A stretch of 64,000 nt of DNA from Rossellomorea orangium (GCF_019334305.1 NZ_JAHWGH010000007.1:1-64000), one strand, 5' to 3'; positions 8,369 to 17,562 are shown, counted from the stretch's first letter. Made by a program: numbers and translations. The notes: generated by a model not told the origin, from the letters alone.

Positions 8369-10360
8369 ATGAAAAAAGCGAAATGGTTAAAAGTTGCCGG
8401 CAGTCTAAGTATGACAGGATTCCTATTGGGATCTGCCATATCCCCCGTATCTCCTTCCAGTTCTTATAAAGGAATCGCACAGGCAGCAATGGTCGATTCA
8501 CTAGAATTGCAGGAAGCATTTCAAGAAGCCGCCAAGGAGTTTAACGTACCCGTCGAAATCCTGCTATCAGTCGGTTATAACATGTCCTTATGGGAACACC
8601 ATGACGGGAAACCGAGTGCTTCCGGCGGCTACGGACTGATGCATCTGACTGATGTCGACCTTGATTCTATGGAAGAGCCGCACGGAGATGAACCCCTTCA
8701 TATGTATCTATCAGGGAAGGAAGAAGCAGCCGGACAGCAAGCGGTGACAACTGAAAGGGTCTCCGACTTGTCCATTACCGACCCCACTCTCCACACATTA
8801 AATACGGCAGCTGACTTGCTTTCCCTTTCAACAGAAACGTTGAAGCATGATGAAAAGCAGAACATCCGCGGCGCTGCTGCACTACTCGCCAAGTATGCGA
8901 AACAAACGGTGGGACAAGCTTCGACTGACCTCAATGATTGGTATGGGGCTGTTGCCAAATACAGTGGTTCATCTGACAATACAGGAGCAAGGGATTTTGC
9001 CGATCGGGTGTATGATACGATCAACAATGGTGCAGTGAAGCAGACTGAAGATGGATATTCCGTCAAGCTGGCAGCTAAACAAACCCAACCTAATAAAGAA
9101 ACCATCAACAGCCTACATTTGAAATCCGACAACGACGAGAACAAGGCAGACTGTCCGAATGGCCTTGCCTGCCATTACGTCCCGGCAGCCTACAAACAGA
9201 TCGATCATGATGGCACTGTATATGAATGGTCATACGGCAACTACGACAAAGCCAATCGTCCATATGATGATCAGGAAATCAAGTACATCGTCCTCCACGA
9301 CACGGAAATCAGCTATGATCTAACGAAAACGGTATTTCAACGGGAAACGACCCAGGCTTCCGCCCACTATGTAATCCGATCTTCGGACGGTGATATTACC
9401 CAGATGGTCGATAACAAAGATGTAGCGTGGCATGCAGGTAACTGGTACTTCAACTCCAAGAGCATCGGAATCGAACATGAAGGAATCGCGATTGAAGGGG
9501 CAGCCTGGTATAACGAACAGCTTTATCATGCATCTGCGCGATTGGTAAAGCACCTATCCAAGGAGTACAATATTCCGCTGGACCGAGATCACATCATCGC
9601 ACATGACGAAGTGCCGGGAACATCCGCCGCCAGACAGCCGGCCATGCACTGGGATCCAGGTCCATTCTGGGATTGGGCACATTATATGCAGATCTTAGGA
9701 GCACCGCTCGAATCAGGGAAAAAGCAAAAAGACGTTGTGCAAATCAGCCCTAATTTCAGCACGAATATGCCGGATCTTCAGACACCGACCGGTGAACTTG
9801 TGCCGAAACAATCGGCAAACTTTGTGTATTTGTATTCAGCTCCGAGCTTTGATGCCCCACTTATCAAAGATGCGGCACTTCCAAATGCTCGTCCACTGGA
9901 TGCGTCTAATTGGGGAAATAAAGCCGTAACAGGTCAAACTTTTTATAAGGCTGAAGAAGAAGGGGACTGGACCGCGATTTGGTATGGAGCTCAAAAAGCG
10001 TGGTTCTATAATCCGAAAGGGACCAATACTACCAAAGGCTCAGGCATTGTCATCACACCAAAAGAAGGAAAAACAGGTATCCCGGTTTACGGATTAGCTT
10101 ATCCGGAAGCAGAAGCCTTCCCTGAAGGGATTCCGGTAAGAGGCATGACTGAGCTTCAATATACCCTTACCCCGGGACAGAAATATGTCGCCTCTGATAA
10201 AGTGAAGGGAAGCTTCTACAGCGCACCGGTCTACACGTATAACCCAGCGACGACTCACAAGATTGTTTGGGGGGACGATGAGTTTTACCTCATCCACCTT
10301 AATCACCGCCTTGCCTTTGTAAGAGCGAATGATGTTGATGTAGTCGCTGCCCCAAAATAG
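8369..10360 (+). CDS. Secreted N-acetylmuramoyl-L-alanine amidase with lysozyme-like N-terminus
   Basis: 663 residues. N-terminal signal peptide (KKAKWLK then a hydrophobic stretch, cleavage likely after AQA near residue 38). Residues ~45-110 resemble a transglycosylase/lysozyme fold (AAKEFNVPVEILLSVGYN, SGGYGLMHLTD). Residues ~305-455 are an Amidase_2 (T7 lysozyme-type) domain with zinc ligands visible as YIVLHDTE, AWHAG and the late MHWDPGP; this domain cuts the MurNAc-L-Ala bond of peptidoglycan. The C-terminal ~200 residues look like cell-wall-binding SH3-like repeats (VYLYSAPSFDAP, KYVASDKVKGSFYSAPVY). Monocistronic, strong RBS, own terminator. Plus strand in a minus-strand block, so probably inserted between uvrB and csbA. 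Confidence 0.9.
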   Translation: MKKAKWLKVAGSLSMTGFLLGSAISPVSPSSSYKGIAQAAMVDSLELQEAFQEAAKEFNVPVEILLSVGYNMSLWEHHDGKPSASGGYGLMHLTDVDLDSMEEPHGDEPLHMYLSGKEEAAGQQAVTTERVSDLSITDPTLHTLNTAADLLSLSTETLKHDEKQNIRGAAALLAKYAKQTVGQASTDLNDWYGAVAKYSGSSDNTGARDFADRVYDTINNGAVKQTEDGYSVKLAAKQTQPNKETINSLHLKSDNDENKADCPNGLACHYVPAAYKQIDHDGTVYEWSYGNYDKANRPYDDQEIKYIVLHDTEISYDLTKTVFQRETTQASAHYVIRSSDGDITQMVDNKDVAWHAGNWYFNSKSIGIEHEGIAIEGAAWYNEQLYHASARLVKHLSKEYNIPLDRDHIIAHDEVPGTSAARQPAMHWDPGPFWDWAHYMQILGAPLESGKKQKDVVQISPNFSTNMPDLQTPTGELVPKQSANFVYLYSAPSFDAPLIKDAALPNARPLDASNWGNKAVTGQTFYKAEEEGDWTAIWYGAQKAWFYNPKGTNTTKGSGIVITPKEGKTGIPVYGLAYPEAEAFPEGIPVRGMTELQYTLTPGQKYVASDKVKGSFYSAPVYTYNPATTHKIVWGDDEFYLIHLNHRLAFVRANDVDVVAAPK

Positions 10361-10374
10361 AAAAAATAATCACT

Positions 10375-10412
10375 AAAAAACCAGGTCCCCCTTATAGGGA
10401 CCTGGTTTTTTA
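10375..10412. terminator. Bidirectional terminator amidase / csbA
   Basis: CCAGGTCCC/GGGACCTGG hairpin flanked by A and T runs on both sides, between convergent genes. Confidence 0.9.
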
Positions 10413-10424
10413 TGAGCTTTATAC

Positions 10425-10655
10425 TCATGCACTTCTCTTCGCTTTTTTCATCATCCGGTCACTATACCAGAATCCGGCGGTCAGCGAAGCCGCGTCTATG
10501 ACTATGAGCAACCAAGAATCCGTATAGCCCTTTGACACCGAAGCCGCGATGAGGGCAACGGTCAGGACCAGGCCGACATAATGATTATACGTCACCCTTG
10601 TGAACAGTACGACAAGCAATCCTGGTAAAAATAAGCCTAAAATAATTTTGGACAC
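10425..10655 (-). CDS. csbA: CsbA small membrane protein
   Basis: 76 residues with three hydrophobic segments (about 4-24, 27-45, 49-66) and a basic tail KKAKRSA, matching CsbA, a membrane protein that in B. subtilis belongs to the sigma-B general stress regulon; biochemical function unknown. A GTG start at 10655 is chosen because AAGGAGAG lies 6 nt upstream; a longer frame to 10691 lacks an RBS. In B. subtilis csbA directly precedes uvrB; here the amidase separates them. Confidence 0.85.
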   Translation of the reverse strand: MSKIILGLFLPGLLVVLFTRVTYNHYVGLVLTVALIAASVSKGYTDSWLLIVIDAASLTAGFWYSDRMMKKAKRSA

Positions 10656-10727
10656 GTTCAACTCTCCTTGAAAGATAAGGGAATACCACATATTCTACCG
10701 AAGTTTCCCCATTCTGGAAAGGGGTTC

Positions 10728-11369
10728 TTACTCGTCACCTTCCCGGATCAGTTTCCGGGTCCGTTCCTTCAGCTCACTATGAGGGATGAATTTCTCTGAG
10801 AGCATATCCGGAAGGACGTATTCGAGAAAGTATTGTACGCATTCCAGGTCCTTATATTTCACAATGGTAGACAGCGCTTCCTGATAGATTTCAATAAATA
10901 ACGGTTCTGGATTTCCCTTTTGGATTTCACCGAAGGATTCGTACAACAAATCGATTTTATCCGCAACTGAGAGAATTCTCCCTTCAAGGGTCTCGTCCTT
11001 CCCTTCTTTGAAACGTTCCCGGTACACTTCCTGGAACTGAGGTGGAAATTCCGTCGTGATGAATTTATTCACCATCTGGTCCTCCACCTGGCTGAAGAGC
11101 TCCCGCAGCTTGCCTGAGGCATATTTCACAGGGGTTTTGATATCGCCCGTGAACAATTCTGCATAATCATGGTTCAGCGCTTTTTCGTAAAGGGACTTCC
11201 AATCGATTTCCTTTCCGTTCTGTTCCTCCACCGTCCCGAGAAACTGGGCGATTTTCGTCACTTTGAAGGAATGACTGGCTACATTATGCTCATGGTATTT
11301 GAATCGACCCGGACAGCGGATGAGGGTCTCGAGATCTGATAAGCTTTTAAAATAATGATGAATTCCCAT
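10728..11369 (-). CDS. HD-domain hydrolase, YfbR-like 5'-nucleotidase family
   Basis: 213 residues. HD-superfamily signature residues are present: H in RFKYHEHNVASHSFKV (about 25-40), the HD pair in ALNHDYAELF (about 67-76) and a later D in SVADKIDLLYE (about 135). This pattern and the length fit the YfbR/5'-deoxynucleotidase group that dephosphorylates deoxynucleoside monophosphates; substrate here is inferred. RBS GAGGAG 6 nt before ATG. Monocistronic by spacing. Confidence 0.8.
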   Translation of the reverse strand: MGIHHYFKSLSDLETLIRCPGRFKYHEHNVASHSFKVTKIAQFLGTVEEQNGKEIDWKSLYEKALNHDYAELFTGDIKTPVKYASGKLRELFSQVEDQMVNKFITTEFPPQFQEVYRERFKEGKDETLEGRILSVADKIDLLYESFGEIQKGNPEPLFIEIYQEALSTIVKYKDLECVQYFLEYVLPDMLSEKFIPHSELKERTRKLIREGDE

Positions 11370-11498
11370 GGTATTCTCCTCTCACTGATTATCTTTACTT
11401 TATGAAAATAGTATCAAGGAGAGTCCGCCGATGCAAAAATCCGTGGCTTTTCCTTTGGCTTTTTTCATATATCGGGTTGCATTTAATGGGGCGAGTAG

Positions 11499-11545
11499 CG
11501 GTTGATTTCCGCTCCAGGTGCTCGCTTTCCGCGGGGCTGGCGGGT
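11499..11545 (+). repeat. A-type palindromic repeat, left part only
   Basis: About 47 bp identical in layout to the left arm and core start of the full copies (GGTGCTCGCTTTCCGCGGGG); the matching right arm is missing. Confidence 0.75.
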
Positions 11546-11652
11546 TCTTCCACTAGCGCAACCATTTCTACTTCTCTTACTAATATGGTATTTTACACTG
11601 TAATGATACGTGCTGATTGCCCGTCCACATTTTTTCAGGATAGGATGTGCTG

Positions 11653-11686
11653 ATAAAAAGAACTCCCTCATTGAATGAGGGAGTGT
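11653..11686 (-). terminator. Terminator of serC-serA
   Basis: ACTCCCTCATT/AATGAGGGAGT hairpin followed on minus by TTCTTTTTATC, just past the serA stop. Confidence 0.85.
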
Positions 11687-11694
11687 TATATGGA

Positions 11695-12876
11695 TCAGAT
11701 AAGGCGCACGGAAACGACGCCTGAAATGTTTTTCAATTTTTGTTTGACATCCAACTGTTCCTCTTCATTTAGCTTTTGATCAAGATCGATCATGGTGTAG
11801 GCCCACGTATGCTTACTGCGGTTGATCATATCGGCGATGTTGACGGCGTATCCGGACAGGACCGTGGCAATTTGTCCCACCATGTTCGGGATGTTCTGAT
11901 GCATGACTGTCACTCTCATTTTCCCGCTGTACGGCAGCTCTACATCCGGCAGATTGACGGCGTGCTTGATATTCCCGGTTTCAAGATACGTTTTCAACTG
12001 CTTGGTGGCCATGATGGCACAGTTCTCTTCCGACTCAACGGTAGAAGCACCGAGATGAGGAACAGGAACGACATTTTTCATGGCGAGTACCCTTTTATTC
12101 GGAAAGTCCGTCACATATTTCCGGACAACCCCTGAATCCAATGCTCCGGCCATGGCATCCTCTTCCACAAGCTCACCTCGTGAAAAGTTCAAGATCGTCA
12201 TCCCTTTTTTCATTTTCGAGAAAGCTTCCGGGCTCACGAAGCTTGCTGTTTTATCCGTCAAAGGGATGTGTAGGGTGACGAAATCACACTCTGCCCACAC
12301 TTCTTCAATTTGATGGGCCCGTTTCACATCCTGCGATAAACGCCATGCAGCATCGACGGAGATAAACGGATCGTACGCCACTACATCCATGCCGAGTGCA
12401 AGGGCATCGTTGGCCACCAGGACACCAATCGCTCCGAGGCCTACGACTCCGAGCTTCTTCCCTTTGATTTCACTTCCCACGAACTCTTTTTTCTTTGCTT
12501 CCACGACTCCGGGTACATCTTCTTCCGATTCCTTTAATGAGTTTGTCCAGCCAACGGCCGTATACAGATTACGAGATGAAGCAATCAAATTGGCGAGGAC
12601 AAGCTCCTTGACGGCGTTCGCATTGGCACCGGGTGTATTGAAAACGACGATCCCCTTTTCCGTACAGAGATCGATGGGGATATTATTGACTCCCGCCCCT
12701 GCACGGGCGATGGCTTTGACGGAAGCCGGAAAATCATAATCATGGAGGTTCTTTGACCGGACTAGGATTCCATCCGGATCCCCATTTCCGTTCAAATGAT
12801 AGTTGAGATCATCCTCGATCAGGGATAATCCGCTTTGACTGATGGCATTGTACGTATTGATTGAGATCATGTTCAT
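11695..12876 (-). CDS. serA: D-3-phosphoglycerate dehydrogenase (short form with ACT domain)
   Basis: 393 residues. First step of serine biosynthesis: oxidises 3-phosphoglycerate with NAD+. Visible: substrate-binding RAGAGVNNIPID (~59-70), Rossmann motif LGVVGLGAIG (~141-150), catalytic SRGELV region (~230) and VPHLGAST (~270), and a C-terminal ACT domain (~320-393) for serine or ligand sensing. This is the shorter SerA type, unlike the ~525-residue B. subtilis enzyme. The first ATG overlaps the serC stop; a second ATG at 12870 is better spaced from GGAGGA. Operon with serC. Confidence 0.93.
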   Translation of the reverse strand: MNMISINTYNAISQSGLSLIEDDLNYHLNGNGDPDGILVRSKNLHDYDFPASVKAIARAGAGVNNIPIDLCTEKGIVVFNTPGANANAVKELVLANLIASSRNLYTAVGWTNSLKESEEDVPGVVEAKKKEFVGSEIKGKKLGVVGLGAIGVLVANDALALGMDVVAYDPFISVDAAWRLSQDVKRAHQIEEVWAECDFVTLHIPLTDKTASFVSPEAFSKMKKGMTILNFSRGELVEEDAMAGALDSGVVRKYVTDFPNKRVLAMKNVVPVPHLGASTVESEENCAIMATKQLKTYLETGNIKHAVNLPDVELPYSGKMRVTVMHQNIPNMVGQIATVLSGYAVNIADMINRSKHTWAYTMIDLDQKLNEEEQLDVKQKLKNISGVVSVRLI

Positions 12877-13952
12877 TGTCCTCCTTGCTTCACTTCAAAT
12901 TTTTTCATGAAATCGACAAGTGCTTCTACACCTTCACGTGGCATAGCATTGTAAAGACTTGCCCTCATTCCCCCAACGGAACGATGGCCCTTCAGGAACT
13001 CAAACCCTTCCGCTTTGGCTTCCTTTAAAAATTGGGCATTCAACTCATCATCTCCCGTAGAAAACGGAATGTTCATAAGTGAACGATTTTTCACCGGTAC
13101 GGGGTTATGGAATAACGATGATTCATCGATACAGGAATATAGAAGGGCCGCTTTCTTCTCATTATGCTCCTGCATCCCTTCCACCCCACCATTCTCTTTC
13201 ACCCATTCCAGTACAAGCTTCAGGACATAAATGGAAAAGGTCGGCGGTGTATTGAAGAGGGAATCATGCTTCACATATGTTTCGTAATTCAACATGGTCG
13301 GACATTGAACATGCGCCTTCCCGATCAGGCTCTCGTGGATGATGGCAACCGTCACACCGGAAGGTCCGAGATTTTTTTGTGCGCCGGCATAAATGAGTCC
13401 GAATGAAGAAACATCGACCTTCTCAGAGAGAATATGGGAAGACATATCGGCGATAAGGGGAATACCCCCTGTATCAGGGTATTCATGAAACCGGGTCCCT
13501 TCGATCGTATTATTGGATGTGATATGTACATAGCTCGATTGTGATGAAAAATCTTCTGATGTGTAGGACGGGATCTCAAAGGGTTCTTTGAGGGAAAGTG
13601 TTTGGACCTTTCCGACTTTCTCTGCCTCTTTAACGGCTTTCTTCGACCAGCTTCCTGTCACGATGTAATCCGCTCCCTGTCCTTCACCGAGAAGATTCAG
13701 GGGGATCATGGAGAACTGCAGGGATGCTCCCCCCTGCATGAAAATCACCTGATAATCGTCAGGGATCGAAAGCAGTTCACGGAGTAGGCCTTGTGCTTCT
13801 TCTATTATATTTTGGAAAGGGGCCGACCGATGACTTAATTCCATCACAGACATGCCACTTTCACGATAATTCAATAACTCGGCCTGTACCTTCTGTAATA
13901 CAGGCTCAGGCAACACAGCAGGACCAGCAGAAAAGTTATACACACGCTTCAA
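12873..13952 (-). CDS. serC: Phosphoserine aminotransferase
   Basis: About 359 residues. PLP enzyme making phosphoserine from 3-phosphohydroxypyruvate and glutamate. Begins KRVYNFSAGPAVLPEPVL, the diagnostic SerC N-terminus; the PLP lysine is in GAQKNLGPSGV (~195). A TTG at 13952 gives the usual length and follows GGTGGTG; the frame can be extended upstream to a TTG at 13967. Overlaps serA by 4 nt. No T-box or other leader was seen in the ~150 nt upstream. Confidence 0.93.
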   Translation of the reverse strand: MKRVYNFSAGPAVLPEPVLQKVQAELLNYRESGMSVMELSHRSAPFQNIIEEAQGLLRELLSIPDDYQVIFMQGGASLQFSMIPLNLLGEGQGADYIVTGSWSKKAVKEAEKVGKVQTLSLKEPFEIPSYTSEDFSSQSSYVHITSNNTIEGTRFHEYPDTGGIPLIADMSSHILSEKVDVSSFGLIYAGAQKNLGPSGVTVAIIHESLIGKAHVQCPTMLNYETYVKHDSLFNTPPTFSIYVLKLVLEWVKENGGVEGMQEHNEKKAALLYSCIDESSLFHNPVPVKNRSLMNIPFSTGDDELNAQFLKEAKAEGFEFLKGHRSVGGMRASLYNAMPREGVEALVDFMKKFEVKQGGQ

Positions 13953-14097
13953 CAACAGCACCACCAAAAGTCAGAATTTTTCAACAGTATAATCCCGTGC
14001 AATGCTTAAGTCAATCACAAAAACATATGATGAAAACGCTTAACAACGGTGTTTTTAGCCTTATGCGAGGTCATGGATGGATTTTTGCTTGATTTAT

Positions 14098-14153
14098 AAA
14101 AAAATCGGCCTTCCCACATGCCCTGGATGGGCAAAGCAGGAAAGCCGATTTTC
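14098..14153 (-). terminator. Terminator of the ktr operon
   Basis: Long hairpin with AAAATCGGC/GCCGATTTT arms followed on minus by T residues, just beyond the KtrB stop. Confidence 0.85.
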
Positions 14154-15474
14154 AGCCTGTAAGAATATCTTCTTTCGGATAGCGGATCTTCTCTTTATCA
14201 GGTCGGGAAAGGGAGAAAGCCAATGTGAGGGGTCCGAGTTTACCGACGAACATCACAATGATGATGATCCATTTTCCTATGACCGAAAGGGAGCCCGTAA
14301 TCCCCATGGACAGCCCTACCGTCCCGAAGGCAGACACCACTTCAAACACAAGGGAAAGGAACGACACATTCTTTTCCGTCATTTCAAGGAAGAAAAGAGC
14401 GGTGAAGACCAGGAGCACGCTGATCATGGATAAAGCCAATGCTTTAAAAATATGCGTTTGATCAATCGTTCTCCTGAAAATCCGAATCTCTTTTTTCTCT
14501 TTTAAAAAGGCAATCATACTCAGGGAAATGACAACAAAGGTCGTCAGCTTAATACCCCCTCCAGTGGAAGCACTCCCTGCTCCGATAAACATTAATAAGA
14601 TCGTAAAGAGCAAAGTGGAACGCTCCATGCTCCCGTAATCAAGTGAGTTGAACCCCGCAGTCCGTGGTGTTACCGCCTGAAAATAGGAAGCAAATATCTT
14701 ATCTGAAATCGGGAGTGAAGCCAGGGTATTCGGATTATTGAACTCCAGTACGAATATCATGATGAAGGCAATGACATTCACCAGGAAGGTTCCAAGTACC
14801 ATGATTTTGGTATGAAGGGATAACTGACGGATCGTTTTGGATTTCCACATATCCACCAGAACCGTAAACCCGATTCCTCCCAATATAAACAGAAATGAAA
14901 TCGTCAAGTTGATGACCGGACTTCCCACATAGCCCATCAGACTGTCGGACCATAGGGAGAAACCTGCATTGTTAAAAGCGGATATGGAGTGAAAGACACT
15001 GACATATAATCCCCTCTTCCACCCAAACTCCGGCACCCATTCCGTCGCTAATAAAAGGACGGCAAACCCTTCAACGATAAAAGAAAAGACAAATAAATAC
15101 TTCACAAGCTTGATGACCCCGCCCACTGACGTTTGGTTCAGGGCTTGTTGGAGAAGCAATCGTTCTTTGAATCCGATCTTTTTACCTAGCATCATAAAGA
15201 TCAAGACCGCGAAGGACATGATCCCAAGTCCTCCGATCTGGATCAGGCTCATGACGACGATTTCCCCGAAGAGCGTGTAGACGCTCCCCGTATCCACGAC
15301 AGCAAGACCCGTCACAGTCATGGCTGATGTAGTCGTGAACAGGGCCTCAAGCCAGGTGATATGTTCAGTAGTGGCGAAAGGAAGTTTTAACAGTCCCATC
15401 CCCAATATGATAAAAAATAGAAAGGTCACAACAAGAAGCTGCGGTGGACTTAACCGAATGACCTTTTGCTTCAT
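14152..15474 (-). CDS. KtrB/D-type potassium (TrkH family) translocating subunit
   Basis: 440 residues, polytopic. The four P-loop/filter segments of the SKT family are visible: TSAMTVTGLAVVDTG (~48-62), SAFNNAGFSLWSDS (~165), GSASTGGGIKLTTF (~300) and SAFGTVGLSMGITG (~385). It imports K+ with Na+ dependence in Ktr systems, gated by the RCK protein encoded 2 nt upstream. Symbol left open because KtrB and KtrD cannot be separated by eye. Controlled by the upstream c-di-AMP riboswitch. Confidence 0.93.
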   Translation of the reverse strand: MKQKVIRLSPPQLLVVTFLFFIILGMGLLKLPFATTEHITWLEALFTTTSAMTVTGLAVVDTGSVYTLFGEIVVMSLIQIGGLGIMSFAVLIFMMLGKKIGFKERLLLQQALNQTSVGGVIKLVKYLFVFSFIVEGFAVLLLATEWVPEFGWKRGLYVSVFHSISAFNNAGFSLWSDSLMGYVGSPVINLTISFLFILGGIGFTVLVDMWKSKTIRQLSLHTKIMVLGTFLVNVIAFIMIFVLEFNNPNTLASLPISDKIFASYFQAVTPRTAGFNSLDYGSMERSTLLFTILLMFIGAGSASTGGGIKLTTFVVISLSMIAFLKEKKEIRIFRRTIDQTHIFKALALSMISVLLVFTALFFLEMTEKNVSFLSLVFEVVSAFGTVGLSMGITGSLSVIGKWIIIIVMFVGKLGPLTLAFSLSRPDKEKIRYPKEDILTG

Positions 15475-15476
15475 CC

Positions 15477-16133
15477 TTATACACCTTCTTTTTCAAATCG
15501 GTTAATATCCCGATTATGTCCTATGACGATCAGGAGATCCTCAATTTCGACCACTTCATCGGCAGAAGGAGATACAATGACCTCTTCTCCCCGATGGATG
15601 GCGATGATGTTACATCCGAACTTTGCCCGTACATCAAGATCATTCAACGTTCTGTTGGCTACCTTCTTTGAAGCGCATACTTCTACAATACTGTGCTCCT
15701 TCGATAACTCGATGTAATCGATGATCTTTTCAGATGTGATATGATGGGCGATCCTTCTGGCCATGTCCCTTTCAGGATGAATGACCTTATCTGCCCCGAT
15801 CCGGTCAAGCACCTTCTGATGATAGGAATTTGACGCCTTCACCCATACTTCCTTCACTCCCAATTCCTTAAGAAGGAGCGTCGTAAGAATACTTGCTTCT
15901 ATATTATCCCCGAAGGATACAATCACGTGATCGAAATTCCGTAAACCAAGTGACCTGAGAACGGATTCGTCCATGGCATTCGCCTGCACAGCATGAGTTG
16001 CAATATCAATATATTTCTGCACCACATCATGATGAATATCAATGGCTAACACCTCAACATCCAGATCAGCCAACTCCTGGACCAAATTCCCTCCAAATCT
16101 CCCTAATCCAATAACGGCAAACTGCTTTTTCAT
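15477..16133 (-). CDS. KtrA/C-type RCK regulatory subunit of potassium uptake
   Basis: 218 residues. N-terminal RCK_N Rossmann domain (FAVIGLGRFGGNLV, ~4-17; acidic end of beta-2 in VLAIDIH) binding ATP/ADP, and a C-terminal RCK_C domain (~135-218), which in KtrA/C binds c-di-AMP. Forms the cytosolic ring that gates the TrkH-type subunit encoded immediately downstream. Start at the ATG following TGGAGG; five extra upstream codons are possible. Its transcript carries a c-di-AMP riboswitch, giving two levels of c-di-AMP control. Confidence 0.94.
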   Translation of the reverse strand: MKKQFAVIGLGRFGGNLVQELADLDVEVLAIDIHHDVVQKYIDIATHAVQANAMDESVLRSLGLRNFDHVIVSFGDNIEASILTTLLLKELGVKEVWVKASNSYHQKVLDRIGADKVIHPERDMARRIAHHITSEKIIDYIELSKEHSIVEVCASKKVANRTLNDLDVRAKFGCNIIAIHRGEEVIVSPSADEVVEIEDLLIVIGHNRDINRFEKEGV

Positions 16134-16210
16134 GATGAAATCCTCCAAAACCTTTTTTATAGCTTAACCATCTAATGCTTGTTCATGACTTAATTCCCAT
16201 ATCAAACAAC

Positions 16211-16400
16211 GCAAAAAGACCACCAGGAACTAAGCCTGTGGTCATTATCCATTAAAGATCACAAGTATCATCCTCTCCCACTACGCTTACGAGGTTAGCT
16301 GACGGATTCGGGTCATGGAAGTAGCCCTACCTTTCAATAGAAAGGATTCACCCCTATAGTACTAATGGTTCCCCCGCTTCAATTCATGAATTAAGCGATA
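16211..16400 (-). promoter_or_regulatory. c-di-AMP riboswitch (ydaO/yuaA leader) with terminator
   Basis: On the minus strand the conserved ydaO blocks appear in order: TCGCTTAATTC, GCGGGGGAACCA, GGGGTGAATCC, GGTAGGGCTAC, GACCCGAATCCGTCAGCTAA and CCTCGTAAGCG. A GACCACAGG/CCTGGTGGTC hairpin with T run (16213-16244) follows as the expression platform. Ligand binding is expected to terminate transcription of the potassium uptake operon downstream. Confidence 0.95.
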
Positions 16401-16533
16401 AAGAATATTCATTTGATGATAGATATATTACTCCTCTCCACATGGGTTGTAAATAGATTATTTGTAAAAAATTCTTAAAGAAAAACAGGCAAAATTGTCT
16501 CAATACATCCAACATTTACTGTTCGTTAAAAAG

Positions 16534-16559
16534 GTTTGTTAATTCGTTATCAGGGGAAT
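16534..16559 (+). promoter_or_regulatory. Sigma-B-type promoter of the DUF1206 gene
   Basis: GTTTGT (16534-16539) and GGGAAT (16554-16559) separated by exactly 14 bases, matching the sigma-B consensus GTTTaa-N13-15-GGGWAW, 49 bp upstream of the start codon. Confidence 0.7.
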
Positions 16560-16607
16560 AGCATACATAAGTCTTACGAAAATTGAATTAGAAAGGAAGA
16601 AACGTTT

Positions 16608-17471
16608 ATGGCAGGAGTTTCATCCCTTAGTTCTTCAAACGGGAATAAAAGCAGTTCATCCGTTTCATCGAATGATATAAAACCATGGATTAAAGGATTT
16701 GCACGGGTTGGTTATATCTCAAGGGGCATCGTGTATATGCTTATTGGGGCATTATCCGTCATGGCTGCACTCGGTATAGGCGGAAGCACCTCGGATTCGA
16801 GCGGGGCCTTTGCGGCCGTGGCAAGCAAGCCTTTTGGGGAAGTCCTATTATGGGTCCTTGGAGTCGGATTGATCGGAATCGTCCTTTGGCGCCTCATCCA
16901 GGTGATCAAAGATCCGGAGCATGTAAAGAATGACGGGAAGTCCATGTTCAGGAGACTCGCAAGCCTCATCAGCGGCATCGCCTATGGGTCCTTAACCTAC
17001 AACGCCTTTGCCATTGCCATGCATGCCAAAAGCTCGGGATCCGGTTCGGGTTCCAAACAGACCCTTTCAGCCAAGCTATTGGCCCAGCCTTTCGGTCAAT
17101 GGATCGTCGGAATTGTCGGACTTGTCATTATTGGTTTCGCACTCTATGAAATTCATAAAGCTTATACAGAGAAATACACCGACAAATTCAAGCGACATGA
17201 AATGACAGAGAACGAATGGGAGCTTGGACGAAAAACTGGGAAATTGGGGCTGTATTCACGCGGGATCGTCTTTTTACTCATTGGCTACTTCTTCATCCAG
17301 ACGGCCATCACCGCCGACCCGGATAAAACAAAGGGACTTGACGGGGCATTATCCAAACTCGCCCAGCAGCCTTTCGGACAATGGCTCCTTGGAATCGTAG
17401 CCGTTGGATTATTCTTATATGGAGTTTTTCAGATACTGAAAGGAAAGAACCGTCATATGACCATTTATTAA
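16608..17471 (+). CDS. DUF1206 membrane protein
   Basis: 287 residues. A serine-rich N-terminal tail (~1-25) precedes three copies of a two-helix DUF1206 module, each opening with an ARVGYISRGIVYMLIG-like helix (~33, ~117, ~210) and closing with a KPFGEVLLW/QPFGQWIVGIVG/QPFGQWLLGIVA helix. Predicted six membrane segments. Function unknown; a sigma-B-type promoter upstream suggests a general stress protein. AAAGGAAG RBS 8 nt before ATG and its own terminator: monocistronic. Confidence 0.85.
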   Translation: MAGVSSLSSSNGNKSSSSVSSNDIKPWIKGFARVGYISRGIVYMLIGALSVMAALGIGGSTSDSSGAFAAVASKPFGEVLLWVLGVGLIGIVLWRLIQVIKDPEHVKNDGKSMFRRLASLISGIAYGSLTYNAFAIAMHAKSSGSGSGSKQTLSAKLLAQPFGQWIVGIVGLVIIGFALYEIHKAYTEKYTDKFKRHEMTENEWELGRKTGKLGLYSRGIVFLLIGYFFIQTAITADPDKTKGLDGALSKLAQQPFGQWLLGIVAVGLFLYGVFQILKGKNRHMTIY

Positions 17472-17504
17472 TCATGTAAAGAGACTGGGACAAAAGGTTT
17501 CCAA

Positions 17505-17562
17505 CTAAAGAAAAATCCGAACGAGTGATTTGATTAAAAGTCAATCTCGTTCGGATTTTTTT
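17505..17562 (+). terminator. Terminator of the DUF1206 gene
   Basis: AATCCGAACGAG/CTCGTTCGGATT hairpin followed by seven T residues. Confidence 0.9.

Larger units (their letters stand above)
11370..11694. other. Intergenic region with a truncated A-type repeat
   Basis: Holds the left part of an A-type repeat (11499-11545, GGTTGATTTCCGCTCCAGG onward, right half absent) and the serA terminator (11653-11686). A 24-codon frame on plus (11431-11505) has an AAGGAG site 10 nt upstream and is ended by the repeat's TTGA; it may be a remnant and is not called as a gene. Confidence 0.6.

Noticed and set aside
11431-11505. 24-codon plus-strand frame with AAGGAG ended by the truncated A-type repeat
   Set aside because: Too short and without recognisable features; perhaps the start of a gene cut by the repeat, but not supportable alone.
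13953-14097. T-box or serine-responsive leader before serC-serA
   Set aside because: No AGGGTGGNACCGCG box, specifier stem or terminator is visible in the interval.
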